This document shows positions 7,937 through 16,348 of a stretch of DNA of 64,000 nt, in pieces. Position 1 is the stretch's first letter. Each line of letters opens with the position of its first letter. The notes beneath the pieces are model-generated. The model did no database searches. It was given only the letters and a program-made list of their open reading frames with translations, and was not told the origin of the DNA. This stretch comes from Salaquimonas sp. (lineage in GTDB: Bacteria; Pseudomonadota; Alphaproteobacteria; Rhizobiales; Rhizobiaceae): assembly GCA_028289365.1 (NCBI GenBank), contig JANQQM010000118.1, positions 1 through 64,000 on the forward strand, given 5' to 3'. The position numbers and the translations under genes are program-made.

Positions 7937-9196
7937 ATGAAGAATCGACTATTGGGAACCCTGACAGGGCTTGCAACCGTATTCGCAGCGCTTGGAACCG
8001 CAAACGCTCAGGACGCAACATTAACAATAGAAAGCTGGCGCAATGACGATCTCGCCATCTGGCAGGAGAAAATCATTCCGGCATTTGAGGCTAAAAACCC
8101 TGGTATCAAGGTCAAATTCACGCCTTCGGCGCCAGCGGAATACAATGCCGTATTGAACTCCAAGCTCGAAGCCGGATCAGCAGGAGACCTGATAACATGC
8201 CGTCCGTTTGATGCATCCCTGGCTCTTTATGACAAGGGATATCTGGCTTCATTGAAAGATCTTGACGGAATAGGCAATTTCTCCGATGTGGCGAAATCTG
8301 CCTGGATTACCGATGACGGTGAAAATCCATTCTGTGTGCCTATGGCCTCGGTCATTCACGGCTTCATCTACAATGCAGATGCATTTGAAGAAATTGGGAT
8401 CGAAGTCCCGACAACGGTTGATGAATTCTTCGCTGCACTCGACAAGATCAAGGAAGATGGCAATTACATTCCGATGGCCATGGGTACCAACGACCAGTGG
8501 GAAGCGGCCACAATGGGTTACAACAATATCGGTCCAAACTACTGGAAAGGTGAGGAAGGCCGCCTTGCGTTGATCGAAGGCACGCAGAAACTCACCGATG
8601 ACGGCTGGGTTGCGCCATATGCACAATTGGCAAAATGGAAGGACTATCTGGGCGACGGCTACGAAGCGCAGACCTATCCCGATAGCCAGAACCTCTTTAC
8701 CCTGGGCAGGGCAGCGGTCTATCCGGCAGGCTCCTGGGAAATTACCGGGTTCAATACCAATGCAGATTTCAAGATGGGTGCATTCATTCCGCCTGTACAG
8801 AATGCCGGCGACGAGTGCTACATCTCGGACCACACCGATATCGGCATTGGCATGAACGCCAAGACGGAAAATCCGGAAGCAGCAAAAACCTTCCTGAATT
8901 GGGTCGCTTCACCGGAATTTGCAGCGATTTATGCTAACTCTCTGCCGGGCTTCTTCCCGCTTTCCAGCGAGCCGGTGAAACTGGAAGATCCTCTGGCACA
9001 GGAATTCATCTCCTGGCGCGATAAGTGTAATTCGACGATCCGGTCGACCTACCAGATCCTTTCCCGCGGCGAACCGAATCTCGAAAACGAAACCTGGAAC
9101 GCCTCGGTAGCGGTAATCAAGGGAACCGAGACCCCGGAAGCTGCCGGCGAACGCCTGCAAAAGGGCCTTGCTTCCTGGTACAAGCCTCAACAGTAA
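7937..9196 (+). CDS. ABC sugar transporter, periplasmic binding protein (family 1)
   Basis: This 419-residue extracellular solute-binding protein starts with a Sec signal peptide (residues 1-24, ending TANAQ). The mature part has the family-1 pattern for sugar binders, with TIESWRND near residue 30, an FTPSAPAEYNAVLNSK segment and a conserved AVYPAGSWEITGF segment near residue 260. It delivers an amino sugar or muropeptide-derived sugar to the two permeases that follow. The start ATG has AGGGAG upstream. A stable hairpin follows the stop, as is common between binding-protein and permease genes, where it keeps the binding protein more abundant. The ligand is inferred from the operon (GlcNAc, MurNAc or a related saccharide). 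Confidence 0.92.
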   Translation: MKNRLLGTLTGLATVFAALGTANAQDATLTIESWRNDDLAIWQEKIIPAFEAKNPGIKVKFTPSAPAEYNAVLNSKLEAGSAGDLITCRPFDASLALYDKGYLASLKDLDGIGNFSDVAKSAWITDDGENPFCVPMASVIHGFIYNADAFEEIGIEVPTTVDEFFAALDKIKEDGNYIPMAMGTNDQWEAATMGYNNIGPNYWKGEEGRLALIEGTQKLTDDGWVAPYAQLAKWKDYLGDGYEAQTYPDSQNLFTLGRAAVYPAGSWEITGFNTNADFKMGAFIPPVQNAGDECYISDHTDIGIGMNAKTENPEAAKTFLNWVASPEFAAIYANSLPGFFPLSSEPVKLEDPLAQEFISWRDKCNSTIRSTYQILSRGEPNLENETWNASVAVIKGTETPEAAGERLQKGLASWYKPQQ

Positions 9197-9209
9197 GCTG
9201 TTGCCAGCA

Positions 9210-9234
9210 GGGGTGATCCATTTGTGGTCACCCC
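9210..9234 (+). terminator. Intercistronic hairpin after the binding-protein gene
   Basis: GGGGTGATCCA and TGGTCACCCC pair around a 4-base loop. There is no T-tract, so this is more likely an mRNA-stabilising or partial attenuation hairpin than a full terminator. Similar hairpins follow the binding-protein genes at 20251 and 39486. Confidence 0.6.
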
Positions 9235-9264
9235 AATCTCGAGACAACATCGTTGGGGGCAGCC

Positions 9265-10194
9265 ATGGCCAATTCAGAAATCCCGAAACCAGCGATACGC
9301 TGGCACATAGCAGTTTTCCTCGCGCCAGCCGTACTTGTGTACACGGCGATCATGATCATCCCCCTGTTCGGGACGCTGCAACTGGCCATGTACAAGGTTG
9401 TAGAAGGCGAGAGCCTGTTTGTCGGACTGGAAAACTTTCAAAAGCTGTTTGGCGATGAACGCTGGTCGGCAAGCTTTTGGAATGCGCTGGCCAACAATAC
9501 CTGGTTCTTCGTTGTTCACATGCTGGTACAAAACCCAATCGGAATTCTGTTGGCAGCATTGCTGAGCAGTCCCAAGCTACGCATGGCCGGCTTCTACCGC
9601 ACTTCGATTTTCATTCCGACAATCCTTTCCTTCGTGATTGTGGGCTTCACCTGGAAACTGATCCTCAGTCCGCTATGGGGTATCGCCCCTGATCTTTTGG
9701 GTTCCATCGGTCTGAAGAGCCTGTACACGCCCTGGCTCGGCAAAGAAGAATATGCACTCACAACGCTGGCGCTGGTTTCTGTCTGGCAGTTTGTCGGTAT
9801 CCCGATGATGCTGATTTACGCAGCCCTGCTTTCCATTCCGGACGAAATCCTGGAAGCAGCCGAATGCGACGGCGTAACCGGCATGGCACAGTTCTGGAAG
9901 GTCAAGCTACCGCTGATACTGCCATCCATCGGTATAATTTCGATCCTTACCTTTGTCGGAAATTTCAATGCGTTCGACCTGATTTACACCACGCAGGGAG
10001 CCCTTGCTGGTCCCGATTTCTCGACTGACCTGTTGGGAACATTCATGTTCCGCACATTCTTTGGCTTCCAGTTGCAATTGGGTGACCCGAATATGGGTTC
10101 AGCCATTGCTTCAGCCATGTTCGTCATCATCCTCATCGGCGTTTCGATCTACCTGTTCGGTATCCAAACCCGGCTACGCCGCTATCAGTTCTAG
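9265..10194 (+). CDS. ABC sugar transporter permease (MalF-like)
   Basis: This roughly 309-residue inner-membrane protein has six predicted transmembrane helices. The cytoplasmic EAA loop (EAAECDGVTGMAQFWKVKLP) near residue 200 is the contact with the ATPase. It belongs to the carbohydrate CUT1 permeases. The ATG at 9265 is preceded by GGGGGC; a TTG four codons earlier (9253) is the alternative. The second permease follows after a few bases, so they are translated together and should form the heterodimeric pore for the binding protein encoded upstream. Confidence 0.92.
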   Translation: MANSEIPKPAIRWHIAVFLAPAVLVYTAIMIIPLFGTLQLAMYKVVEGESLFVGLENFQKLFGDERWSASFWNALANNTWFFVVHMLVQNPIGILLAALLSSPKLRMAGFYRTSIFIPTILSFVIVGFTWKLILSPLWGIAPDLLGSIGLKSLYTPWLGKEEYALTTLALVSVWQFVGIPMMLIYAALLSIPDEILEAAECDGVTGMAQFWKVKLPLILPSIGIISILTFVGNFNAFDLIYTTQGALAGPDFSTDLLGTFMFRTFFGFQLQLGDPNMGSAIASAMFVIILIGVSIYLFGIQTRLRRYQF

Positions 10195-10206
10195 GAGATG
10201 ACGAAG

Positions 10207-11052
10207 ATGCTCCAGAATTCACAAATGAAAGGCAGGGCAAGAACACTTGCCGCGCATGCGATATTGATCACCTATACGATCATTGCGTTGTTCCCGGTCA
10301 TTGTTATCGTCATAAACTCCTTTAAGACCCGCAATGCGATTTTCCGGTCGCCACTTTCGCCACCAAATTCAGAGACGTTCAGCCTTGTTGGATATGAAAC
10401 CGTCTGGAACCAGGGTGACTTTGTCCTTTATTTTCAGAACAGCCTGATTGTCACCATCATGTCTTTGGCGCTTGTTCTCCTTTTTGGCGCCATGGCTGCC
10501 TTTGCGTTGTCGGAATACCGGTTTCGCGGTAATTCGCTGATGGGCCTTTATCTAGCCCTTGGCATCATGATTCCGATCCGGCTAGGCACGGTTTCGATCT
10601 TGCAGATCATGGTCGCCAGCGGTTTGGTGAACACGCTGACCGCGCTCATTCTTGTCTATACGGCACAGGGCTTGCCATTGGCAGTCTTCATTCTGTCCGA
10701 ATTCATGCGCGGCATATCCGATGATCTGAAAAATGCCGGCCGAATTGATGGGCTATCCGAGTACCGGATATTCGGGCGGCTTGTCCTGCCGCTGATCCGG
10801 CCTGCGCTGGCAACCGTTGCCGTTTTCACGATGATCCCCATCTGGAACGATCTGTGGTTCCCCTTGATCCTGGCTCCGGCAGAGGAAACAAAGACGGTGA
10901 CCCTTGGGGCGCAGATTTTCATCGGACAGTTTGTAACCAACTGGAATGCGGTGCTTTCCTCGCTGTCGCTGGCGATTGTCCCTGTCCTCATTCTCTACCT
11001 TATCTTCTCCAAGCAGTTGATAAGGGGTATTACATCGGGGGCGGTCAAATGA
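10207..11052 (+). CDS. ABC sugar transporter permease (MalG-like)
   Basis: This is the second CUT1 permease, about 281 residues with six predicted transmembrane helices. Its EAA-type loop (KNAGRIDGLSEYRIFGRLVLP) lies in the second half. An AGGAG site directly abuts the ATG at 10198, so the ATG at 10207, with proper spacing, is the better start. The stop overlaps the start of the following oxidoreductase gene (ATGA). With the MalF-like partner and the ATPase at 12128 it completes a self-contained importer. Confidence 0.92.
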   Translation: MLQNSQMKGRARTLAAHAILITYTIIALFPVIVIVINSFKTRNAIFRSPLSPPNSETFSLVGYETVWNQGDFVLYFQNSLIVTIMSLALVLLFGAMAAFALSEYRFRGNSLMGLYLALGIMIPIRLGTVSILQIMVASGLVNTLTALILVYTAQGLPLAVFILSEFMRGISDDLKNAGRIDGLSEYRIFGRLVLPLIRPALATVAVFTMIPIWNDLWFPLILAPAEETKTVTLGAQIFIGQFVTNWNAVLSSLSLAIVPVLILYLIFSKQLIRGITSGAVK

Positions 11053-12113
11053 CACAATCTGCCAAACCGATCCGTGTTCTCGTGGCAGGGTTAGGCAATA
11101 TGGGGCGCAGTCATGCACTGGCTTATCATCGCAATCCCGATTTTGAGATTGTAGGCCTGGTCAACCGTTCGCCTGTCGACCTTCCCGAAGAACTGCGCTC
11201 CTATCCGGTGGAGACTTCCTTTCCCGAGGCGCTAAAGCGGATGGGACCTGATCTGGCCTCCATCAACACGTACTCCGATTCCCACGCCCAATTTGCAATT
11301 CAGGCGATGGAGGCCGGTGCTCATGTGTTCCTGGAGAAACCGATCGCGACCAATGTGGAAGATGCTGTGCGCGTGGTTGAGTGTGCGAAGAAGAACGATC
11401 GAAAACTCGTTGTCGGATACATATTGCGGCATCACCCGTCATGGATGACGCTGATCGAAAAAGCCAGAGAGCTAGGTGGGCCTTATGTGTTTCGCCTCAA
11501 TCTGAACCAGCAATCATCCGGCCCAACCTGGGCAACGCATAAAAGCCTGATGGAAACGACATCGCCGATCGTCGATTGTGGCGTGCACTATGTCGACGTG
11601 ATGTGTCAGATCACCGATGCGAAAGCGGTCAAGGTCCGAGGCATGGGCTTGCGATTGAGTGATGAAATTGCGCCGGACATGTATAATTACGGGCATTTTC
11701 AAGTGATCTTCGAGGACGGTTCAGTCGGCTGGTATGAAGCCGGATGGGGACCGATGATGTCTGAATCGGCATTTTTCGTAAAAGATATTGTCTCTCCCAA
11801 TGGCTGCGTGTCCATCATGATGCCGGAGAGCATCAAATCCGACGATGTCGACACGCACACCAAGACTTCCCTGATACGGCTGCACAAAGCCGAAACAGAC
11901 AAGAATGGCGATTTCGTCAAGCCTGACACAGACCTGTCGATGGAAGACGAACCGGGTCATGACGAACTCTGTGCACGCGAGCAGGCCTATGTGCTGAAGG
12001 CGATCCGGGAAGACATTGATTTGGGCAGACATATGAATGATGCGGTCCAGTCCCTGCGTATCTGTCTGGCAGCGGATGAAAGCGTACGCACCGGACGTGA
12101 AGTTGATCTTTGA
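11049..12113 (+). CDS. Gfo/Idh/MocA family NAD(P)-dependent oxidoreductase
   Basis: This 354-residue protein has an N-terminal Rossmann fold with VAGLGNMGRSH (GxGxxG at 14-19) and the family's EKP motif at residues 96-98. Its lysine is usually catalytic. The C-terminal alpha/beta domain carries the GVHYVDVM segment with the usual histidine. Members oxidise or reduce sugars, inositols and amino-sugar derivatives. Its start overlaps the permease stop and it lies between permease and ATPase genes, so it is part of the transport operon. It suggests the imported sugar needs a redox step, or that the operon serves more than GlcNAc alone. The substrate is unknown. Confidence 0.88.
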   Translation: MTQSAKPIRVLVAGLGNMGRSHALAYHRNPDFEIVGLVNRSPVDLPEELRSYPVETSFPEALKRMGPDLASINTYSDSHAQFAIQAMEAGAHVFLEKPIATNVEDAVRVVECAKKNDRKLVVGYILRHHPSWMTLIEKARELGGPYVFRLNLNQQSSGPTWATHKSLMETTSPIVDCGVHYVDVMCQITDAKAVKVRGMGLRLSDEIAPDMYNYGHFQVIFEDGSVGWYEAGWGPMMSESAFFVKDIVSPNGCVSIMMPESIKSDDVDTHTKTSLIRLHKAETDKNGDFVKPDTDLSMEDEPGHDELCAREQAYVLKAIREDIDLGRHMNDAVQSLRICLAADESVRTGREVDL

Positions 12114-12127
12114 GACGGAGAATTGTT

Positions 12128-13129
12128 GTGGGCTCCCTTAAACTAAATTCAATTCATAAATCCTTCGGTTCAGTGGATGTCTTGCATGACATAGACCTCC
12201 AGGTTCCAGATGGCGAATTTGTTGTATTTGTTGGCCCTTCTGGTTGCGGCAAGTCGACTTTGCTGCGCATCATTGCGGGACTGGAAACAACGTCGTCCGG
12301 CACGATTGAAATTGACGGAAATATCGTAAATGCCCAATCACCAACCGAACGCGGCATTGCGATGGTCTTTCAGACCTACGCGCTCTACCCACATTTGACC
12401 GTTCGCGACAATATGAGCCTTGGCCTCAAACAGGCGAAGTTTCCCAAGGCGGAGATCGCTGAACGTGTGAACATGGCAACAACCATGTTGTCGCTGGAAG
12501 ATTATCTGGATCGTCGTCCGGCTGAACTTTCCGGCGGGCAAAGGCAACGCGTCGCAATTGGTCGGGCGGTTGTGCGTGAACCTACCCTGTTCCTGTTCGA
12601 TGAGCCGCTTTCCAATCTCGACGCAGCACTTCGCGTGAATACGAGGCTGGAAATTGCCCGGCTGCACGACGAGCTGAAATCCACAATGATCTATGTCACC
12701 CATGACCAGACCGAAGCCATGACGTTGGCAGATCGGATCGTTGTACTCAACCAGGGACGCGTTGCACAAGTTGGCGCGCCAATGGAGTTGTACAACAATC
12801 CGGCAAACATGTTCGTTGCCGGATTCATTGGCTCACCCAAGATGAATTTCATCAATGCAAGCGATGTCGGATCATCCAAAGCCGCGACCATTGGCGTACG
12901 ACCGGAACATCTGAGCATTGATACCAAGAAAGGTGACTGGAAAGGTTCAGTTACCCATGTCGAACACCTTGGTGCTGACACCAACATCTATGTCAATTGC
13001 GAGAGCGCCGGTCCGCTGACGGTGCGTCTGTTCGGCGAACACAGCTACGAGACCGGACAGATGATTTTTGCAACGCCGCAAGCCAATAAGGTAATCGAGT
13101 TCGGAGCCGATGAGGCAACATTGCAATGA
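12128..13129 (+). CDS. ABC sugar transporter ATP-binding protein (UgpC/MsmX-like)
   Basis: This 333-residue ATPase powers the importer. The Walker A motif GPSGCGKST is at 36-44, the ABC signature LSGGQ at 134-138 and Walker B FLFDEP at 155-160, followed by the switch histidine (VTHD). A C-terminal TOBE/MOP-type regulatory domain spans about 240-333. The GTG at 12128 has GGAG seven bases upstream; the TTG at 12110 overlapping the oxidoreductase stop lacks a site. The stop overlaps the cutC start (ATGA). Confidence 0.93.
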   Translation: MGSLKLNSIHKSFGSVDVLHDIDLQVPDGEFVVFVGPSGCGKSTLLRIIAGLETTSSGTIEIDGNIVNAQSPTERGIAMVFQTYALYPHLTVRDNMSLGLKQAKFPKAEIAERVNMATTMLSLEDYLDRRPAELSGGQRQRVAIGRAVVREPTLFLFDEPLSNLDAALRVNTRLEIARLHDELKSTMIYVTHDQTEAMTLADRIVVLNQGRVAQVGAPMELYNNPANMFVAGFIGSPKMNFINASDVGSSKAATIGVRPEHLSIDTKKGDWKGSVTHVEHLGADTNIYVNCESAGPLTVRLFGEHSYETGQMIFATPQANKVIEFGADEATLQ

Positions 13130-13887
13130 GCAAGCAAGACAAACCCGGTGTGATTGCAGAAATATGCATTGATTCAATTGAAGGTGTCAGAGCAGCCAGG
13201 GATGCTGGTGCTGCTCGCGTGGAACTGTGTTCGGCATTGCTGGAAGGTGGCCTTACCCCCTCCTACGGTATGGTTGAAAAGGCGGTGGAGGTATCAGGCC
13301 CGGTGGGCGTCCAGGTAATGATCCGTCCGCGTGGCGGTGATTTTCTTTATTCGGACGACGAATTCGAGGCGATGAAGGCCGATATCGTCGCACTGAGGAA
13401 ATTGGGGGTCGATGGTTTCGTGTTTGGAATTCTGACGGCCGGTGGTGATGTTGACCGTTCCAGAACGAATGAACTTATTGAACTGTGCCGACCTGCCAGC
13501 GTTACGTTTCACCGCGCCTTCGACATGGCCCGTGATCCGATTTCAGCACTGGATTCGCTGATCGAACTTGGAGTGGACAGGCTTTTGACATCGGGGCAGG
13601 CACCTGGCGTTGTGGAAGGAAGCCCGTTGATCTGCAAGCTTATCGACCGTGCTGCGGGTCGCCTGATCATCATGCCGGGCGGTGATATCAGTACCCGTAA
13701 TGTTGACCGTATCGTTAATGAAACAGGGGCCAGGGAAATTCATTTTGCTGCGTTTGAGACGCAACCAGGCGCCATGCAATATCGTAATCCGGACGTTTTC
13801 ATGGGCGGGACACTTCGCCCGCCGGAATATGAGAGGTTGATAACGACCAGCGAAGGAATTGCCAGCGTCTTGAAGGGCATTTCATAG
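13126..13887 (+). CDS. cutC: CutC family TIM-barrel protein
   Basis: This 253-residue CutC-family protein has typical length and the conserved N-terminal EICIDSIEGVRAARDAGAARVELC pattern, followed by the MIRPRGGDFLY segment near residue 65, FHRAFDM near 127 and MPGGDI near 184. CutC was named for copper homeostasis in E. coli, but the copper link is weakly supported and its TIM-barrel fold suggests an enzyme. Here its start overlaps the ATPase stop and it is the last gene of an amino-sugar uptake operon, with no copper gene nearby. That context argues for a role in carbohydrate metabolism; the reaction is unknown. Confidence 0.9.
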   Translation: MSKQDKPGVIAEICIDSIEGVRAARDAGAARVELCSALLEGGLTPSYGMVEKAVEVSGPVGVQVMIRPRGGDFLYSDDEFEAMKADIVALRKLGVDGFVFGILTAGGDVDRSRTNELIELCRPASVTFHRAFDMARDPISALDSLIELGVDRLLTSGQAPGVVEGSPLICKLIDRAAGRLIIMPGGDISTRNVDRIVNETGAREIHFAAFETQPGAMQYRNPDVFMGGTLRPPEYERLITTSEGIASVLKGIS

Positions 13888-13912
13888 AACTCGCCTGAAA
13901 AGCCGGCCACAG

Positions 13913-14782
13913 TCACATTCCTATTTTGATCAGCACGGCAGTGGCATCATCGCTTTGCTTGAATCGCGGATATCGGTGCCCTTCAGGATCAATCTTGCGC
14001 TCGATATGACGCAATTCCTGGTTCAACGCATTCAATCCGTTGGAGCGTGCTATTTCCAACAGGGATCTCGGATTGTAGCGATCATAGGCATCCACCAGTG
14101 CAGAAAATCCATCACTGCACAGCAGACAAAACGCCGGATCAGCCAGGCGTAGCCTTTTTGTTTCCAGATGGTTGGCGGCATCCGGCACGAGGCCCAACGT
14201 CCAAACCCCGCTTTGGGATGTATTCTGTAGCGATCTGGCCGCCCTGAGACTGGCCAATGTTTCGGGATTGGACAGTAGATCCTTCTTGTTACCAAAACCG
14301 CCCGCTTGTCGAATGTGGTTTGAGGCCCAATCGCTTTCGAAGGATGCATAGTCGGCAAGTGGTGAGAAAACTTCAATCTGCCCCGCAATTTCAGCATAAA
14401 CCGTGCAATCACCCAGTCCGGCAAGAACCAGATTGTCACCATCAATATGAGCTAAAGCGAGACTTGCTGACGGCCAGGCATACCGGTCGACCGATTCTCG
14501 GCGTGTTGTGGACTCAAATTCGCTCTTTGCCGCCATGATGCAGTCGGATACTGCATCGCGAATATCAGCTCCCCATGTCAGATTCTTTGTCAAATGATCG
14601 ATCGCATGATTTGCCAGCCATGCAGCATCGCTACCTGCATTTGGCATTAATTTCCGGTCGTCCAGACCGGTCGCGCCATCAATTACAAACGCAGAATGTT
14701 TGTTTGATCCGAAGGCATCTTCATTTGTACGGTCTACCGATCCCGGATCGCTAATGCTGTCAATTATCTCGAACTTCAACAT
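13913..14782 (-). CDS. PP2C-like protein phosphatase
   Basis: This 289-residue PP2C-fold protein stands alone and converges on the cutC operon. Metal-binding and catalytic motifs are in order: RTNEDAFG at 18-25, VIDGATG at 33-39, GLGDC at 122-126, LLCSDGFS at 220-227 and SDDAT at 277-281. The aspartates expected to hold two manganese or magnesium ions are therefore retained. I start at the ATG at 14782 because the fold begins there; an ATG 7 codons upstream (14803) is also possible, and neither has a strong ribosome site. No cognate serine/threonine kinase or FHA gene is adjacent, which is unusual for bacterial PP2C genes. The target is unknown; it could act on a small molecule. Confidence 0.85.
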   Translation of the reverse strand: MLKFEIIDSISDPGSVDRTNEDAFGSNKHSAFVIDGATGLDDRKLMPNAGSDAAWLANHAIDHLTKNLTWGADIRDAVSDCIMAAKSEFESTTRRESVDRYAWPSASLALAHIDGDNLVLAGLGDCTVYAEIAGQIEVFSPLADYASFESDWASNHIRQAGGFGNKKDLLSNPETLASLRAARSLQNTSQSGVWTLGLVPDAANHLETKRLRLADPAFCLLCSDGFSALVDAYDRYNPRSLLEIARSNGLNALNQELRHIERKIDPEGHRYPRFKQSDDATAVLIKIGM

Positions 14783-14803
14783 TGGCAAATGCCCAGCAAT
14801 CAT

Positions 14804-15330
14804 TCAGTTTTGGATTATGTCGGAGTACGCTGATCTTATCTTCCGTGGCGCTACAATTACTAGAATTTATTGTGGTTGAACAATTCATGAATATTCGCAT
14901 GGGAATTCTAGTTGCCACCGCAAATCCGACCGATTTCACAGAGCCTCGGAAACAACGCAGACCAATGGCAGCGTTCAACACTTATTTTGATATTTGTCGG
15001 CACACGTGTTTGTCTCATCCGGATATGCGTACTTGTAGATCTGGTCGACCTCATCAACGTGACAAGGCACTCATCGAACACCAAAGGACAGCAACAAGTA
15101 CTCTCGGTTGATAACCCACTCTAAAACGACTCTGCGTGTTGATGCGTGTCGTGGATGTCCGCTTTGGGCCAAAAGCAGCCGTATTAGTCGGCAATACCCG
15201 AAGACCGCAAAGTGCCAAGAACGGAAGTAGCGGGTTTAAATTGACTAGGTAGCTTACGCCGGATCTGGTGAGATAGCTGTTACGACAAAATGTGGTGAAA
15301 TGGCCAAATAGGTCCCATCTATGGGACCAG
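14804..15330. other. Intergenic region with a dispersed-repeat copy
   Basis: About 530 bases between two minus-strand genes. No coding sequence is supported. It contains a well-preserved copy of the TGTCCGCTTTGGGCC repeat at 15155-15184 with conserved downstream sequence to about 15220. Confidence 0.6.
15155..15220 (+). repeat. Dispersed intergenic repeat, copy 1
   Basis: The core reads ATGTCCGCTTTGGGCC followed by AAAAGCAGCCGT. A second conserved block (AAGACCGCAAAGTGCCAA) follows about 20 bases later and recurs in the copy at 42616. The ancestral element was probably a hairpin in which TGTCCGCTTT pairs with AAAGCGGACA. Confidence 0.6.
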
Positions 15331-16191
15331 CTATCCTTTGCGCGCCGCGGTAATGATTGCAGCGAAATCACGTTCACCTAAACCCATATCTACCGCCTGG
15401 CGATAGAGCTTGCAGGCATGTGTAATTAGTGCATCAGGATTCCCGTGTAACTGGGTCAGCTGCGCAGCCTCCTTTGCGTCTTTCTCGGCAATCATCAACT
15501 TCGCGCCGGTTTGTTCAGGCAATTCCAACATTTGTGGCGCTTTGCGTTTGAACAGTGCTGTAGAGGCCATGCCGCCTGCTTCGCTTACAACCTCGACAAA
15601 AGTTGCTGGATCGATGCCGGCGCGTTCGGCAGTAACAAGCGTTTGGGCAATTGCCGCCATCTGCACGTGTCCGAGCCCATTTTGCAGCACTTTGATCAGG
15701 CTGGCCGCCCCAGGCCGCCCGACATTGGCAGCCCCGCGCGCCGCACGAAGTGCAATGGGTAGAATGGTTTCCACATGCCCTTGGTCGCCAGAGGCGATCA
15801 AGTATACTTCCGCGTCGATAGCGTTTTGTGCAGAGCCGAAGATCGGACACTCAACATAAGCCATGCCGCGTGATTTCAGGTTTGCGTGCAGACGCAGGGC
15901 CATGTCATGCGGGACAGTAGAGTTATCAACACAGATTAGACCCGGTTTTTCTATTTGTGCATAGGTTTGCTCGATGATCTCAATTGATGGCAAGCAAGTG
16001 AAGAGGATGTCGGAGGCTGCCGCGCATTTCTCCAACGTATCTGCCACTATTAGCCCTGACGCGCGAGCCTCGGCATAGGGGCGGTCCGACCGGTTTTTGA
16101 CCGTAACCTCGTAGCCCGCCTGCGCCAAATGCTTGGCAAAGGGTAAACCCATCGCACCAAGGCCGACATATCCAAGACGGGGTTTATCCAT
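15331..16191 (-). CDS. 3-hydroxyisobutyrate dehydrogenase-like NAD(P)-dependent oxidoreductase
   Basis: This beta-hydroxyacid dehydrogenase has about 286 residues. The N-terminal dinucleotide loop GLGAMG is at 10-15, VDNSTV near 88 marks the substrate loop, and the catalytic lysine is K167 with N171 in SLIKVLQNG. Family members oxidise 3-hydroxyisobutyrate or reduce tartronate semialdehyde and related acids. The ATG at 16191 is chosen because the fold starts there; an ATG four codons upstream is the alternative. It ends the operon that begins with TctCBA and includes a DLH-like hydrolase and an M28-like protein, so its substrate probably derives from the imported carboxylate. Confidence 0.85.
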   Translation of the reverse strand: MDKPRLGYVGLGAMGLPFAKHLAQAGYEVTVKNRSDRPYAEARASGLIVADTLEKCAAASDILFTCLPSIEIIEQTYAQIEKPGLICVDNSTVPHDMALRLHANLKSRGMAYVECPIFGSAQNAIDAEVYLIASGDQGHVETILPIALRAARGAANVGRPGAASLIKVLQNGLGHVQMAAIAQTLVTAERAGIDPATFVEVVSEAGGMASTALFKRKAPQMLELPEQTGAKLMIAEKDAKEAAQLTQLHGNPDALITHACKLYRQAVDMGLGERDFAAIITAARKG

Positions 16192-16348
16192 GCGACATCT
16201 CAATCTGTTTCAGCAAGCTGAACTCGACGCTATTGCGCTTTAAGATCGTAAACATCCAAGCAACGATGCTCCCGCCCATAACAAATTTCAAAACAGGTCC
16301 GGACAATTTCGCCGGGCTGGACATGAAAGGATTAGTTGGAACGTTCAT
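16184..16348 (-). CDS. Possible small membrane protein
   Basis: A 54-codon reading frame begins inside the last codons of the M28-like gene and ends inside the first codons of the dehydrogenase gene, filling the 140-base gap between them. Residues 17-37 form one hydrophobic stretch (LKFVMGGSIVAWMFTIL) flanked by basic residues. This layout fits translational coupling, but there is no clear ribosome site and no family I recognise, so it may be fortuitous. Confidence 0.25.
   Translation of the reverse strand: MNVPTNPFMSSPAKLSGPVLKFVMGGSIVAWMFTILKRNSVEFSLLKQIEMSHG

Noticed and set aside
13126-13887. Reading cutC as evidence for a copper-resistance locus
   Set aside because: No copper ATPase, CueR-type regulator or multicopper oxidase is near, and the gene is coupled to a sugar ABC transporter.
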